Origin: Kutzneria sp044547355 | Lineage (GTDB): Bacteria; Actinomycetota; Actinomycetes; Mycobacteriales; Pseudonocardiaceae | DNA length: 64,000 nt | NCBI RefSeq assembly: GCF_044547355.1 | Contig: NZ_JBIUAG010000043.1 | Span: 1 to 64,000 of the forward strand | Direction: 5' to 3' | Shown: one piece after another, positions 7,773 to 16,074 of the stretch | Layout: each line of letters opens with the position of its first letter | Numbering within the stretch: position 1 is the stretch's first letter | Notes under the pieces: generated by a model | Databases searched by the model: none | What the model was told of the DNA's origin: nothing | The model's input: the letters and a program-made list of their open reading frames with translations, nothing else | Made by a program: the position numbers and the translations under genes

Positions 7773-9107
7773 TCAGGCGTCGAGCAGGCGGCGGGTGACC
7801 TTGTGGACCTCGGCCGCGGCGGCGGCGCGGTCGACCTGGGTGGCCTCACCGGCGGCGACGACCTGGTCGCCGGCGACCCAGACGTCACGGACGCGGCGGG
7901 AGCCGGCGGCCCAGACGAGGTTGGACAGCAGCTGGGGGGAGGGCACGTCGATGCCGGCGGCGAAGGCGGGGTCGTCCAGGTCGACGTGGACGAGGTCGGC
8001 CCAGCAGCCGGGGGCGAGGGTGCCGATGTCGTGCCGGCCGATGGCGGCGGCGCCGTCGCGGGTGGCCATGAGCAGAGCCTGGGCGGCGGTGAGGGCGGCG
8101 GCGTCGGAGCCGGCGAGGCGGGCCAGCATGGCGGAGAGCTGGATCTCCTCCCACAGGTCGAGGTCGTCGTTGCTGGCCGGACCGTCGGTGCCGAGGCCGA
8201 CGGGCACGCCGTGGCGGCGCAGGTCGGCCAGGCGGGCGATGCCGGAGGCGAGCTTGGCGTTGGAGCCGGGGCAGTGTCCGACGCCGACGCCGTTGGCGGC
8301 GTAGAGCTGGATGTCCACATCGGACAGATGCACGGAGTGGGCGGTGATGACCCGGCCGCCGAACACGCCGAGGGAGTTGAGCAGCAGCGGAACCGAGCCG
8401 TGCTCCTCCCGCAGGTGGGCGTCCTCGGCCAGCGACTCGGCGACGTGGATGTGCAGCAGGGCGGAGCGCTGCTTGGCCTCGGCGGCGATGACGGGCAGGG
8501 CCTCGGCGGGCAGGGTGTAGGCGGAGTGCGGCCCGTAGCCGAGCTCGATGCGCTCCCCGGGCCCGAACCGCAGCCCGTCGGCGTCGATCCACGCGCTGAT
8601 CTGGTCGGTCATGTGCAGCCAGCTGCCCAGCCGGTCCCAGCCGGGCGCGGCGATGACGGCGGGGGTGAGCACCATGCGGGAGCCGACCTCCAGCACGGAC
8701 TCGACCATGGGCTCGCCGTAGAAGTACATCTCGACGCTGGTGGTGACGCCGTGCCGCAGCATCTCCAGTGCCCCGAGCCGCATGCCGGCCCGCACGTCGT
8801 CGCCGTCGAGCCGGCCCTCGGCCGGCCAGATGACGTCCTGCAGCCACGACATCAGCGGCAGGTCGCCGCCCATGCCGCGCAGCACGGTCATGGGGCTGTG
8901 GGCATGGGTGTTGATCAGGCCGGGCAGCAGGATGCCGGAAAGCTCCCGCACGGCGACGCCGGCGGAGAGCTCAGGGGCGTTGGACGCGGGCCCGACATAG
9001 CCGAGCCGGCCGTCGGCGCCGACGTCGACCACGGCGTCGCGCACGACGGAGCAGTTGGCGTCACAGGGCAGCATGACCGGGGCGTGTAGCCGGAAAGCCT
9101 GATCCAT
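7773..9107 (-). CDS. Amidohydrolase, S-adenosylhomocysteine/methylthioadenosine deaminase-like
   Basis: 444 aa, typical MtaD/SsnA/AtzA length. The metal-site motifs are NTHAHSPMTVLRGMGGD (first HxH, residues about 66-70), LHIHVAES, ITAHSVHLS and LGTDGPASN. The phrase LPLMSWLQDVIWPAEGRL is typical of SAH/MTA deaminases. They hydrolytically deaminate the adenine ring in a Zn or Fe site and help recycle SAM by-products. Guanine or chlorohydrolase-type relatives cannot be excluded. It is convergent with the EamA gene and the kinase gene lies 12 bp upstream in the same direction. Confidence 0.82.
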   Translation of the reverse strand: MDQAFRLHAPVMLPCDANCSVVRDAVVDVGADGRLGYVGPASNAPELSAGVAVRELSGILLPGLINTHAHSPMTVLRGMGGDLPLMSWLQDVIWPAEGRLDGDDVRAGMRLGALEMLRHGVTTSVEMYFYGEPMVESVLEVGSRMVLTPAVIAAPGWDRLGSWLHMTDQISAWIDADGLRFGPGERIELGYGPHSAYTLPAEALPVIAAEAKQRSALLHIHVAESLAEDAHLREEHGSVPLLLNSLGVFGGRVITAHSVHLSDVDIQLYAANGVGVGHCPGSNAKLASGIARLADLRRHGVPVGLGTDGPASNDDLDLWEEIQLSAMLARLAGSDAAALTAAQALLMATRDGAAAIGRHDIGTLAPGCWADLVHVDLDDPAFAAGIDVPSPQLLSNLVWAAGSRRVRDVWVAGDQVVAAGEATQVDRAAAAAEVHKVTRRLLDA

Positions 9108-9119
9108 GACCGGATTCTG

Positions 9120-10292
9120 TCATCCCCCGAGCGGCAGCCGGGCGACGACCGTCCAGCCCCCGTCCCCGCCGGGACCGGCGCTGAACTGGCCTCCGAGCAG
9201 CTCGACCCGCTCCCGCATGCCGACCAGACCGAAGCCGCCGGACCCGCCGACCGGGGCGGCGAGCTGACCGGTTCCGTCGTCGGCGACCCGCACACGCACG
9301 CAACCGTCGACGGTTCGGACGTCCACATCGATCCGGCTGACGCCGGCGGCGTGCTTGCGGGCGTTGGTGAGCGACTCCTGCACGAGCCTGATCACCGACT
9401 GCGCCAACTCGGGGGGCACGGCCTCGGAAAGCTGCACGTCCAGCCGCACCGGCCCGCCGACCTGCTCGACGGTGCGCCGGATCTGGGCGGCCAGCTCGTC
9501 GTTGTCGCGGCTGGTCGGGGTGGCCTCGGTGCCGCGCAGGGTGCCGACGAGCCGGCGCATGGCGGCCAGCGCCTCGTGCCCGCTGGCGGTGATGATCGGC
9601 AGCACCTGCCGGGCGGCGTCCGGGTTCTGGTCGACGATGGCCTCGGCGGCCTGGGAGTGCACGACGATGCCGGTGACGTAGTGGGCGACGACGTCGTGCA
9701 GCTCCCGGGCCAGGGCCAGCCGCTCGGCCTGCTGCGCGGCGGCGACCGAGGCTTCCTCGCTCTTGCGTCGTTCCCGGTCGCGGGCGCGGAAGTACAGGCC
9801 GGTGCCGATGGCGATGCCGAACAGGACGGTCGCGACCGCGATCAGGTTGGGCAGGCCGTAGTCGCCGGCGGCGTTCAGGTAGTTCATGCGGTCCAGGTAC
9901 TGCGTGATCCCCCAGGCCACGACCAACAGAATGGTGCCGATGACGGCCCGCCCGCGCGGCGCCTGCCGCACGAGGATGGCGGTGATCGCCATGCCGGCGG
10001 CCAGCGGGACGAAGTCCCCGCCGATCCTGATCAGATGGAGCCCGTGCAGCAGCAGCGCGCTGCCGGCGGTGGCGATGGACGCGGCCAGCGCGGCGTCGAA
10101 GGGCCGGCGCGGCGAGACCACGGCCAGCACGGCGACGACAAGATCGGCCGGCAGTTGCAGCCAGACCCCCGGCTCCAGCCCGCGCCACGACACCATCTCC
10201 CCCGCGATGATCACGAAGAGGGCGGCGGCCAGCGGCCACTGCCGGCGGGCCAACGTCCGCCAGCCGAGGTACCTGTTCTCCACGCGGGACAC
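9120..10292 (-). CDS. Orphan sensor histidine kinase (NarL/DesK type)
   Basis: 390 aa. Five to six hydrophobic helices (residues about 15-165) are followed by a HisKA_3 dimerisation helix with ARELHDVVAHYVTG (phospho-His) and an ATPase domain with QESLTNARKHA (N box), VADDGTG and FGLVGMRERVELLGG (G boxes). Such kinases pair with LuxR-type response regulators, but none is adjacent, so it is an orphan here. The signal sensed by the membrane part is unknown. It is divergent from the small membrane gene at 10441. Confidence 0.88.
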   Translation of the reverse strand: MSRVENRYLGWRTLARRQWPLAAALFVIIAGEMVSWRGLEPGVWLQLPADLVVAVLAVVSPRRPFDAALAASIATAGSALLLHGLHLIRIGGDFVPLAAGMAITAILVRQAPRGRAVIGTILLVVAWGITQYLDRMNYLNAAGDYGLPNLIAVATVLFGIAIGTGLYFRARDRERRKSEEASVAAAQQAERLALARELHDVVAHYVTGIVVHSQAAEAIVDQNPDAARQVLPIITASGHEALAAMRRLVGTLRGTEATPTSRDNDELAAQIRRTVEQVGGPVRLDVQLSEAVPPELAQSVIRLVQESLTNARKHAAGVSRIDVDVRTVDGCVRVRVADDGTGQLAAPVGGSGGFGLVGMRERVELLGGQFSAGPGGDGGWTVVARLPLGG

Positions 10293-10440
10293 CGTAGGAC
10301 GTAGCCGGGGCCACCGCCGTCAACCTGGAGAACGGTGCCCTGTCAGACCTGCGGCGTAGCCAGGGACGATGCCCCGGGCCGACGCCGGATGACCCTTCCG
10401 CCGGCCAGGCTTGAGCCGACATCGGAGGAAGGGGCGCGAG

Positions 10441-10542
10441 ATGGTGACGATGGTGATGACCTGGAGCGGCGCGATTGTCGGCCTGCTGGTGCTGGCGGTC
10501 ATGGTGGTGACCGGACTGCTGGTGGACGCCGAGCAGTCGTAG
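10441..10542 (+). CDS. Small single-pass membrane protein (33 aa)
   Basis: 33 codons from ATG 10441 to TAG 10542, preceded by a very strong Shine-Dalgarno GGAGGAAGGGG at 10424-10434, six bases before the start. The peptide MVTMVMTWSGAIVGLLVLAV continues MVVTGLLVDAEQS, giving one transmembrane helix and a short acidic C-terminus. The strong ribosome site and the start within 150 bp of the divergent kinase support a real gene. Its function is unknown; a regulator of a membrane kinase or complex is possible. Confidence 0.6.
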   Translation: MVTMVMTWSGAIVGLLVLAVMVVTGLLVDAEQS

Positions 10543-10545
10543 TCC

Positions 10546-11727
10546 TCAGCCCAGCTGCTTGCGCAGCAGGGCAGCCAGCCGACCGCCGTGGGGTTCGGTC
10601 GGCTGGGTGTCGGCGAAGCGCGCCGGAGTGCCCTGTCGGGCCCGCTGCGCCGTCGACGAGTCGACACGGAACGCCGGCCGGTTGCCGCCGGCCCGCTGCC
10701 GCGACCGCAGCCACGCCAGCCGGTGCAGCGCCTCGGCATGGTGGTCGGTGATGGTCACCTGGGCGGCGTCGAACGAGTGCAGCACGGCCCGGTTGAGCTC
10801 GACGGTCGCCCGGTCCCGCCACAGGGTCCGCTCGGTGCGGGTGTCCAGCCCCAGGCGCGCGGCGACCTCCCGGGCCACGGCGTACGCGCCCTCGTCGGCG
10901 AGGCTGCGGGTGCCGATCTCGGCCCCGACGAACCAGCTGTTGAACGGGGCGGCCGGATAGGTGATGCCGCCGATGACCAGCCGCATGTTGCTGATCACGG
11001 GCACGGCGTGCCAGCGCAGCCCCAGCTCCACGAACCACGCCAGGTCGGGATGCTCCAGCGGCACTTCCTGGATGACGTCCCGCGGCACGGTGAACAGCTG
11101 CGGCCCCTCGTGCGCGGTCTCCACCACCAGCGGCAGGTGGTCGAAGCGGCCGCGCTGGGTCGGCGGCCGCCAGCCCATCTTGGTGACGGCCTCGGTGAAG
11201 TCGGCGTAGCGGGGGTCGCCGACGACCCGGCCGGTGGCGTCGCGGTAGCCCGCGTACCGCACCAGCTGCTCGTTCCAGATGCACGGGCCGGGCGTGGACG
11301 GGGTGTCCGGCGCGAACACGGTGACCAGCGGCCGGATCTGGCCGCCGTTGGTGGACAGCCGCAGGTGCTGCACGCACTCGGCGGCCACGGCGGCCGAGTT
11401 GCGCAGCCCGCGTAGGTCCCGGACCTTCAGCCGTCGCCACGGCACGCCGCTGGTGCACCAGCCGCTGTCGCGCAACGCCACCCGCGCGCCGTACGCGAGC
11501 TCCTGGGGCGTGTGCCGGTAGGTTCCGGTGTCGGCGATCTCGGCGCGGGCCTCGGTCAGCCGCTGGCCCACCGGCCCGGCCTCCGGGTGCGCGTCGTGGA
11601 ACATGCGGAGGAACTCCTCGGCGGCGTCGAGGTCCACGCTGTCGAGGGCAGGGAGGGTTGCCAGAGCCGTCACGGTCGGCAACCGTATCCGCCGCCTGGC
11701 CTCACGCGTCACTGCCAGAAGGGGCAC
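10546..11727 (-). CDS. Nitric oxide synthase oxygenase-like protein, divergent heme motif
   Basis: 393 aa from GTG 11727; GTG 11673 would give 375 aa, closer to bacterial NOS. Conserved blocks are EIADTGTYRHTPQELAYGAR, GGQIRPLVTVF, IWNEQLVRYAGYRD, HPDLAWFVELGLRWHAVP, IGGITYPAAPFNSWFVGAEIG (catalytic Glu270). Bacterial NOS makes NO and citrulline from arginine using borrowed reductases. The heme-ligand region is unusual. The usual W-R-N-x-x-R-C-[IV]-G-R reads LRDSGWCTSG: Cys91 is kept, but the Trp six before it is Leu and the following Gly-Arg is lost. It may be an active variant or a repurposed heme protein. Confidence 0.8.
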   Translation of the reverse strand: MPLLAVTREARRRIRLPTVTALATLPALDSVDLDAAEEFLRMFHDAHPEAGPVGQRLTEARAEIADTGTYRHTPQELAYGARVALRDSGWCTSGVPWRRLKVRDLRGLRNSAAVAAECVQHLRLSTNGGQIRPLVTVFAPDTPSTPGPCIWNEQLVRYAGYRDATGRVVGDPRYADFTEAVTKMGWRPPTQRGRFDHLPLVVETAHEGPQLFTVPRDVIQEVPLEHPDLAWFVELGLRWHAVPVISNMRLVIGGITYPAAPFNSWFVGAEIGTRSLADEGAYAVAREVAARLGLDTRTERTLWRDRATVELNRAVLHSFDAAQVTITDHHAEALHRLAWLRSRQRAGGNRPAFRVDSSTAQRARQGTPARFADTQPTEPHGGRLAALLRKQLG

Positions 11728-11827
11728 AGTTCGGCCTAGTCGATCTCCGCCCGAACGGGTGAGTGTTGGACTGAGAGTGGCCGACTCGACCGGCGTCCGC
11801 GTGGACTTGAGTACCTGGTCGGGTGAC

Positions 11828-12559
11828 CTAGTCGACCTTGGCGAACATCAGGTCGTGGCTGACGCGGCCCTCGTTGTCGGCCCGGCTCTCGAACTTGGTG
11901 ACCGGCCGCCAGTCGGGTCGGGGCGCCCACCCGCCCGGCTCATCGGCGTACACGTTGCGCAACCGACTCTCGCCGCTACACACAGTCATCATCTGGTCCG
12001 CGTACTCCTCCCAGTCCGTGGCCATGTGGAACACGCCGCCGGGCTGGAGACGGGAGGCGACCAGCGCCACGAAGTCGGGCTGCACGATGCGCCGCTTGTG
12101 GTGGCGGGCCTTGGGCCAGGGGTCCGGGAAGAACAGCCGCACGCCGGCCAGCGAGTCCGGCTCGACGTGGTCGGTCAGCACGGTCACGGCGTCGCCGCGC
12201 AGCAGTCGGAGCGAGGTGACCCCGAGCACATCGGCGCGCAGGATGAGCTGGGCCAGGCCCGGCTTGTAGACCTCGACGGCGAGGTAGTTCAGCTCCGGCT
12301 GCGCGGCGGCCAGCTGCGAGGTGGTCTCGCCCATGCCCGAACCGATCTCCAGCAGCACCGGGGCGTGCCGGCCGAACCACTCGTCCAGCGCGAGCGGACC
12401 GGGCGGCAGCGCCTTGACGTCCCGGCCCAGTTCGGGCCATCGGGTGTCCCAGGCCCGCTGCTGGCCGACGGTCATCCGCTCGCCGCGCTGGACGTAGCTG
12501 ACGATGGAACGGTGGTGCGGGTGCCGCTGGTCGGCCCGGTTGGCATCTGGCTGGCTCAC
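11828..12559 (-). CDS. trmB: tRNA (guanine-N7-)-methyltransferase
   Basis: 243 aa from GTG 12559. I chose this start because the SYVQRGERMT segment typical of actinobacterial TrmB precedes QQRAWDTRWPELG. SAM-binding EIGSGMGETTSQLA and the signature FFPDPWPKARHHKRRI are clear, with ATDWEEYADQM and TKFESRADNEG toward the end. The enzyme makes m7G46 in the tRNA variable loop. An unknown gene ends 20 bp upstream in the same direction. Confidence 0.92.
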   Translation of the reverse strand: MSQPDANRADQRHPHHRSIVSYVQRGERMTVGQQRAWDTRWPELGRDVKALPPGPLALDEWFGRHAPVLLEIGSGMGETTSQLAAAQPELNYLAVEVYKPGLAQLILRADVLGVTSLRLLRGDAVTVLTDHVEPDSLAGVRLFFPDPWPKARHHKRRIVQPDFVALVASRLQPGGVFHMATDWEEYADQMMTVCSGESRLRNVYADEPGGWAPRPDWRPVTKFESRADNEGRVSHDLMFAKVD

Positions 12560-12579
12560 AGTGGTGAGACTCTTCCAGA

Positions 12580-13125
12580 TCAGGTCGCCTCGATCGCGTC
12601 CAGCCTGCTCCGGAGGTCTTCCAGGCCGCGGACGGAGATCAACTTCGGCGGGGCGCCACGATGCGCCGGCAGCACGTCCAACCAGCCGCGGTGGCGGGCG
12701 GTGAACATGACGGTGGTGGGCACGGTCGGCGCCTCGCCGGCCGCGTAGACCTCGGACGGCACGTACTCCCAGTAGCCGTCCTCCCAGGGCACGTAGACCC
12801 AGCCCGGCCGGTCGGCCAGCAGCGTGGCGACCTCGTCCTCCATGCGGAAGGCGGCCGTGCGGGTGGGCAGCCCGCCGGCGGCCAGGGCCCGCAGCCACCA
12901 GGGCGCGGGCAGGTCGGGCTCGAACTTGCTGAGCACCCGGTACAGGCCGACCACCTGTCGTTCCGGGGCCCGGTGGATCCAGGCGCGGCGGATGTCCTCG
13001 GGTCCGGTCGCATCGGCCAGTTCGCCGGCCAGCTCGACTGCCTGTGACCACTCCAGCGTGGCCAGGGGCTCCACCCGCACTTGCTTCTTCACGTTTCGAC
13101 GTGGGTGCGATTCGGTCACCGCCAC
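12580..13125 (-). CDS. Conserved-looking hypothetical protein upstream of trmB
   Basis: 181 aa, not recognised. It opens MAVTESHPRRNVKKQVRVEP, then reads as a soluble mixed alpha/beta protein with a Trp/Tyr-rich centre (PGWVYVPWEDGYWEYVPSEVY) and a C-terminal helix. No signal peptide or membrane segment is seen. Codon use is typical for the window. It is probably co-transcribed with trmB 20 bp downstream. A DasR-type palindrome lies about 140 bp upstream. Confidence 0.7.
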   Translation of the reverse strand: MAVTESHPRRNVKKQVRVEPLATLEWSQAVELAGELADATGPEDIRRAWIHRAPERQVVGLYRVLSKFEPDLPAPWWLRALAAGGLPTRTAAFRMEDEVATLLADRPGWVYVPWEDGYWEYVPSEVYAAGEAPTVPTTVMFTARHRGWLDVLPAHRGAPPKLISVRGLEDLRSRLDAIEAT

Positions 13126-13265
13126 CGCTCACCTCCAAGGGCTGCCTGACGGGATAAATCGATACGATCACTTTCCGCGCGTTTTCGCACGTTCCTGTGC
13201 GGGAGTTCACGTGGTCTTCATGCACTTCTTACGCCATTCGAGCGGCCGAACCACTTCACGCGACA

Positions 13266-13277
13266 TGGTCTGGACCA
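13266..13277. promoter_or_regulatory. DasR-type dre-like palindrome
   Basis: TGGTCTGGACCA matches the GntR-family DasR consensus core TGGTCTAGACCA with one difference. It is in the gap between the ABC ATPase stop (13287) and the start of the gene at 13125, so the latter is the only candidate target. Binding is inferred from the motif. Confidence 0.4.
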
Positions 13278-13286
13278 AATGGCTGA

Positions 13287-14186
13287 TCAGTCGGCATGGC
13301 ACTCGACCGCGTCCCCGGTGCGGTGCAGGTAGGCGTCCTCCAACGTGCCCCGCCGCGGGCTCAACTCGTGCAGCACCACGCCGTGGGCGGCGGCCAGCTC
13401 GCCGATCTGGGCGGCGTCGAGGCCCGCGACCACAAGTGCGCCAGGCTCGTGTCGCACCGTCGCACCCTTGTGGACCAATGCCGTCTGCAATCGTTCCACC
13501 TGTGCGGTCCGAACCCGCACCGAGGACTCGGTGGCCTCGCTGATGAATTGGGCGGTCGGGCATAACGCGATCAGCCGGCCGCGGCCGATCACGATCAGCT
13601 CGTCGGCGGTCTGGGCCATTTCCGCGAGCAGGTGGCTGGACACCAGCACGGTCCGGCCGTTGTCGGCCATGGTCCGCATCAGCCGGCGCACCCAGGCGAT
13701 GCCCTGCGGGTCCAGGCCGTTGACCGGCTCGTCGAACACCAGCACCTGCGGGTCGCCGAGCAGGGCGGCGGCGATGCCCAGCCGCTGCGACATGCCCAGC
13801 GAGAAGTCGCCGGCCGGGCTGCGCGCCGCCTTGGCCAAGCCGACCAGCTCCAGCACCTCGTCCACGCGCCCGCGGGGCAGGTCGGCGGCCCGGGCCAGCC
13901 AGCGCAGGTGGTTGCGGGCGGTCCGGTGCGGGTGCACCCACTTCGCGTCCAGCAGGCCGCCGATCACGCGGGACGGCCGCGGCAGGTCCTCGAAGCGCTT
14001 TCCGTCGATCAGCACGAAGCCGGTGTCGGGCCGGTCCAGGCCCAGCACCATCCGCATCGCGGTGGACTTGCCGGCCCCGTTCGGCCCGAGGAAGCCGGTG
14101 ACCACGCCTGGCCGGGCGGTAAAGGACAGATCGTCGACGGCGACGGTCCGGCCGTAGCGTTTGGTCAGCCCCACCGCTTCGATCAT
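13287..14186 (-). CDS. ABC transporter ATP-binding protein (second copy)
   Basis: 299 aa. Walker A GPNGAGKST (residues about 34-42), signature FSLGMSQRLG, Walker B VLVFDEPVNGLDPQG and the H-loop VSSHLLAEM are intact. It is a DrrA/CcmA-type ATPase of drug- or lipid-exporter ABC-2 systems. It is a clear paralogue of the ATPase at 15065, matching it from MIEAVGLTKRYGRTVAV to the C-terminal HGVVLHELSP block. The only permease lies between the two ATPase genes, and a 156 bp gap with a hairpin separates it from this copy. Confidence 0.9.
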   Translation of the reverse strand: MIEAVGLTKRYGRTVAVDDLSFTARPGVVTGFLGPNGAGKSTAMRMVLGLDRPDTGFVLIDGKRFEDLPRPSRVIGGLLDAKWVHPHRTARNHLRWLARAADLPRGRVDEVLELVGLAKAARSPAGDFSLGMSQRLGIAAALLGDPQVLVFDEPVNGLDPQGIAWVRRLMRTMADNGRTVLVSSHLLAEMAQTADELIVIGRGRLIALCPTAQFISEATESSVRVRTAQVERLQTALVHKGATVRHEPGALVVAGLDAAQIGELAAAHGVVLHELSPRRGTLEDAYLHRTGDAVECHAD

Positions 14187-14223
14187 GTCGCCGATGATCC
14201 CAGCAACAGGGCCGGATGCGGCA

Positions 14224-14261
14224 AGGGTCCGGGCCGCCCCCCGATCGGCGGTCCGGACCCT
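14224..14261. terminator. Strong hairpin between permease and second ATPase
   Basis: Outer stem AGGGTCCGG / CCGGACCCT (9 bp, perfect), with inner CCGCC / GGCGG pairing, in the 156 bp between the permease stop and the downstream ATPase start. It could act as a terminator or attenuator that lowers expression of the second ATPase. Confidence 0.6.
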
Positions 14262-14342
14262 CGCCCGAGCGGGCCCCGATTCCCACTCGTTCCCCAGCCC
14301 CTGTACCGGTGTGACGACACACGTGCGCCGCCATGACGCGGT

Positions 14343-15068
14343 TCAGGCGTCTCTTTTTTCGACCACCACCAGGGCCGCCACCAGCAGGGCCGCGGCGACC
14401 GCGGCGAAGTACGCCAGGCCACCCCACGGGCCGTAGGGCAGGCCCTTGTCCACGGTGCTGGCGAACTGGCCGGCGGCCACGAACGGCATCCACTCGTGCA
14501 GCTGGTCGCCCACCCGCGGAATGATCTCCACCAGCTGCTCGACCAGCAGCGGGAACACCAGCAGGACGGCCACGGCGGCGGCGCTCTGGCGCAGCAGCGC
14601 CCCCACGGCCATGGCCAGCACGGCGGCGATCGCGTACACCAGGCCCATGCCGGCGATCTCCCGCCACTGCGCGCCGGTGACGATGTCGGTGGCCGGGCTG
14701 CCGGTGATCAGCCGGGCCGCGCCCCACGACCCGAACGACGACACCTCGCCGACCGCCCCGGCCACCAGGGCCAGCACCGTCGCCTTGGCCAGCAGCGCCC
14801 GGGACCGGCTGGGCACCGCCTGGAAGGTCGCCTTGATGGTGCCGAAGCGGTACTCGGTGGTGACCGACAGCGTGGCCATCACCATGATCACCACCAGGCC
14901 CAGGATGTACATGGTCTGCGTGCCCTCGGGCGAGACCGTGCCGTCGCGGGCGGTCAGCGACACCAGCCCGGCGGTGACGCCGATGGTCAGCGCCAGCGCG
15001 GTGGCGATGCACCACACCGGGGCGCGAGTGGAGAACAGCTTGATGCGTTCGACGGCGAGCAGCGTCAT
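14343..15068 (-). CDS. ABC-2 type transporter permease
   Basis: 241 aa with six hydrophobic helices, starting after MTLLAVERIKLFSTRAPVWC, typical of ABC-2 permeases working with CcmA/DrrA ATPases. The EYRFGTIKATFQAVPSR segment is the characteristic loop after the second helix. Its ATG overlaps the stop of the upstream ATPase by four bases, so that ATPase (15065-15982) is the primary partner. The substrate is unknown. Confidence 0.88.
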   Translation of the reverse strand: MTLLAVERIKLFSTRAPVWCIATALALTIGVTAGLVSLTARDGTVSPEGTQTMYILGLVVIMVMATLSVTTEYRFGTIKATFQAVPSRSRALLAKATVLALVAGAVGEVSSFGSWGAARLITGSPATDIVTGAQWREIAGMGLVYAIAAVLAMAVGALLRQSAAAVAVLLVFPLLVEQLVEIIPRVGDQLHEWMPFVAAGQFASTVDKGLPYGPWGGLAYFAAVAAALLVAALVVVEKRDA

Positions 15069-15982
15069 GCCACGGTCACCTCGTCCGCCTGGTACTCGAC
15101 CGCGTGGCCGGTCAACCGCATGAACGCCTCCTCAAGCGAACCCTGCTGCGGGCTCAGCTCGTGCAGCACGACGCCGTGCGTCGCGGCCATCTCCCCGATC
15201 TGGTCGCTGCTGCCGCCGCTGATCACCAACGCGTCATCCTCGGTGTTACGCACCGACATGCCCCACTGGATCAGCACCTCGGCCAGCTTCGCCACCTGCG
15301 GACTGCGCACCAGCACGGTGGTCTCGGTGGCGCCGTCGATGAAGCGGGCGGTGCTGCCCTGGGAGATCAACTGCCCCCGGCCGATGACGATCAGGTCCTC
15401 GGCGGTCTGGGCCATCTCCGAGAGCAGGTGGCTGGACACCAGTACGGTGCGGCCCTGCCCGGCCAGGCCCTGCATGAACCGTCGGATCCACAGGATGCCC
15501 TCCGGGTCGAGGCCGTTGACCGGCTCGTCGAACAGCAGCACCTGCGGGTCGCCGAGCAGGGCGGCGGCGATGCCCAGCCGCTGTGACATGCCCAGCGAGA
15601 AGCTACCGGCCCGCTTGTCCGCGACGGCGGTCAGCCCGACCTGGGCCAGCACCTCGTCCACCCGGGACTTCGGCAGCCGGCTGGCCTTGGCCAGCCAGCG
15701 CAGGTGGTTGCGGGCCGAGCGGTTGGGGTGCACCCACTTGGCGTCCAGCAGCGCGCCGACCGAGCGCATCGGGTGCCGCAGCTGCTGGTACGGCCGGCCG
15801 TCGATCAGCACGCGGCCCTCGGTCGGACGGTCGAGGCCGAGGATCATGCGCATGGTCGTGGACTTGCCGGCGCCGTTCGGCCCCAAGAAGCCGGTCACCC
15901 GCCCGGGCTGGACCGTGAACGACAGATCCCGCACGGCCACGGTGCGCCCGTAGCGTTTGGTCAGGCCGATTGCCTCGATCAT
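15065..15982 (-). CDS. ABC transporter ATP-binding protein (first copy)
   Basis: 305 aa from ATG 15982, chosen by analogy with the paralogue that also begins MIEA. An in-frame start at 16012 would add ten residues. Walker A LGPNGAGKSTTM, signature SFSLGMSQRLG, Walker B LLFDEPVNGLDP and H-loop SSHLL are present. It overlaps the permease start by four bases, showing translational coupling. With the permease and the second ATPase it forms an export cassette with one permease and two ATPases. Confidence 0.9.
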   Translation of the reverse strand: MIEAIGLTKRYGRTVAVRDLSFTVQPGRVTGFLGPNGAGKSTTMRMILGLDRPTEGRVLIDGRPYQQLRHPMRSVGALLDAKWVHPNRSARNHLRWLAKASRLPKSRVDEVLAQVGLTAVADKRAGSFSLGMSQRLGIAAALLGDPQVLLFDEPVNGLDPEGILWIRRFMQGLAGQGRTVLVSSHLLSEMAQTAEDLIVIGRGQLISQGSTARFIDGATETTVLVRSPQVAKLAEVLIQWGMSVRNTEDDALVISGGSSDQIGEMAATHGVVLHELSPQQGSLEEAFMRLTGHAVEYQADEVTVA

Positions 15983-16074
15983 GAGTGCAAGCATGCCCGG
16001 GCGCGCAGTCATCGGACATCGGCCCCGGGGGCGATCCCGGGTAGTACTCGCGTAGGACCGCTACGGTCGGTCGT

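Noticed and set aside
12560..13225. Fusion of trmB with upstream sequence
   Set aside because: The open frame is only the shadow of the gene at 12580-13125; TrmB homology begins at 12559.
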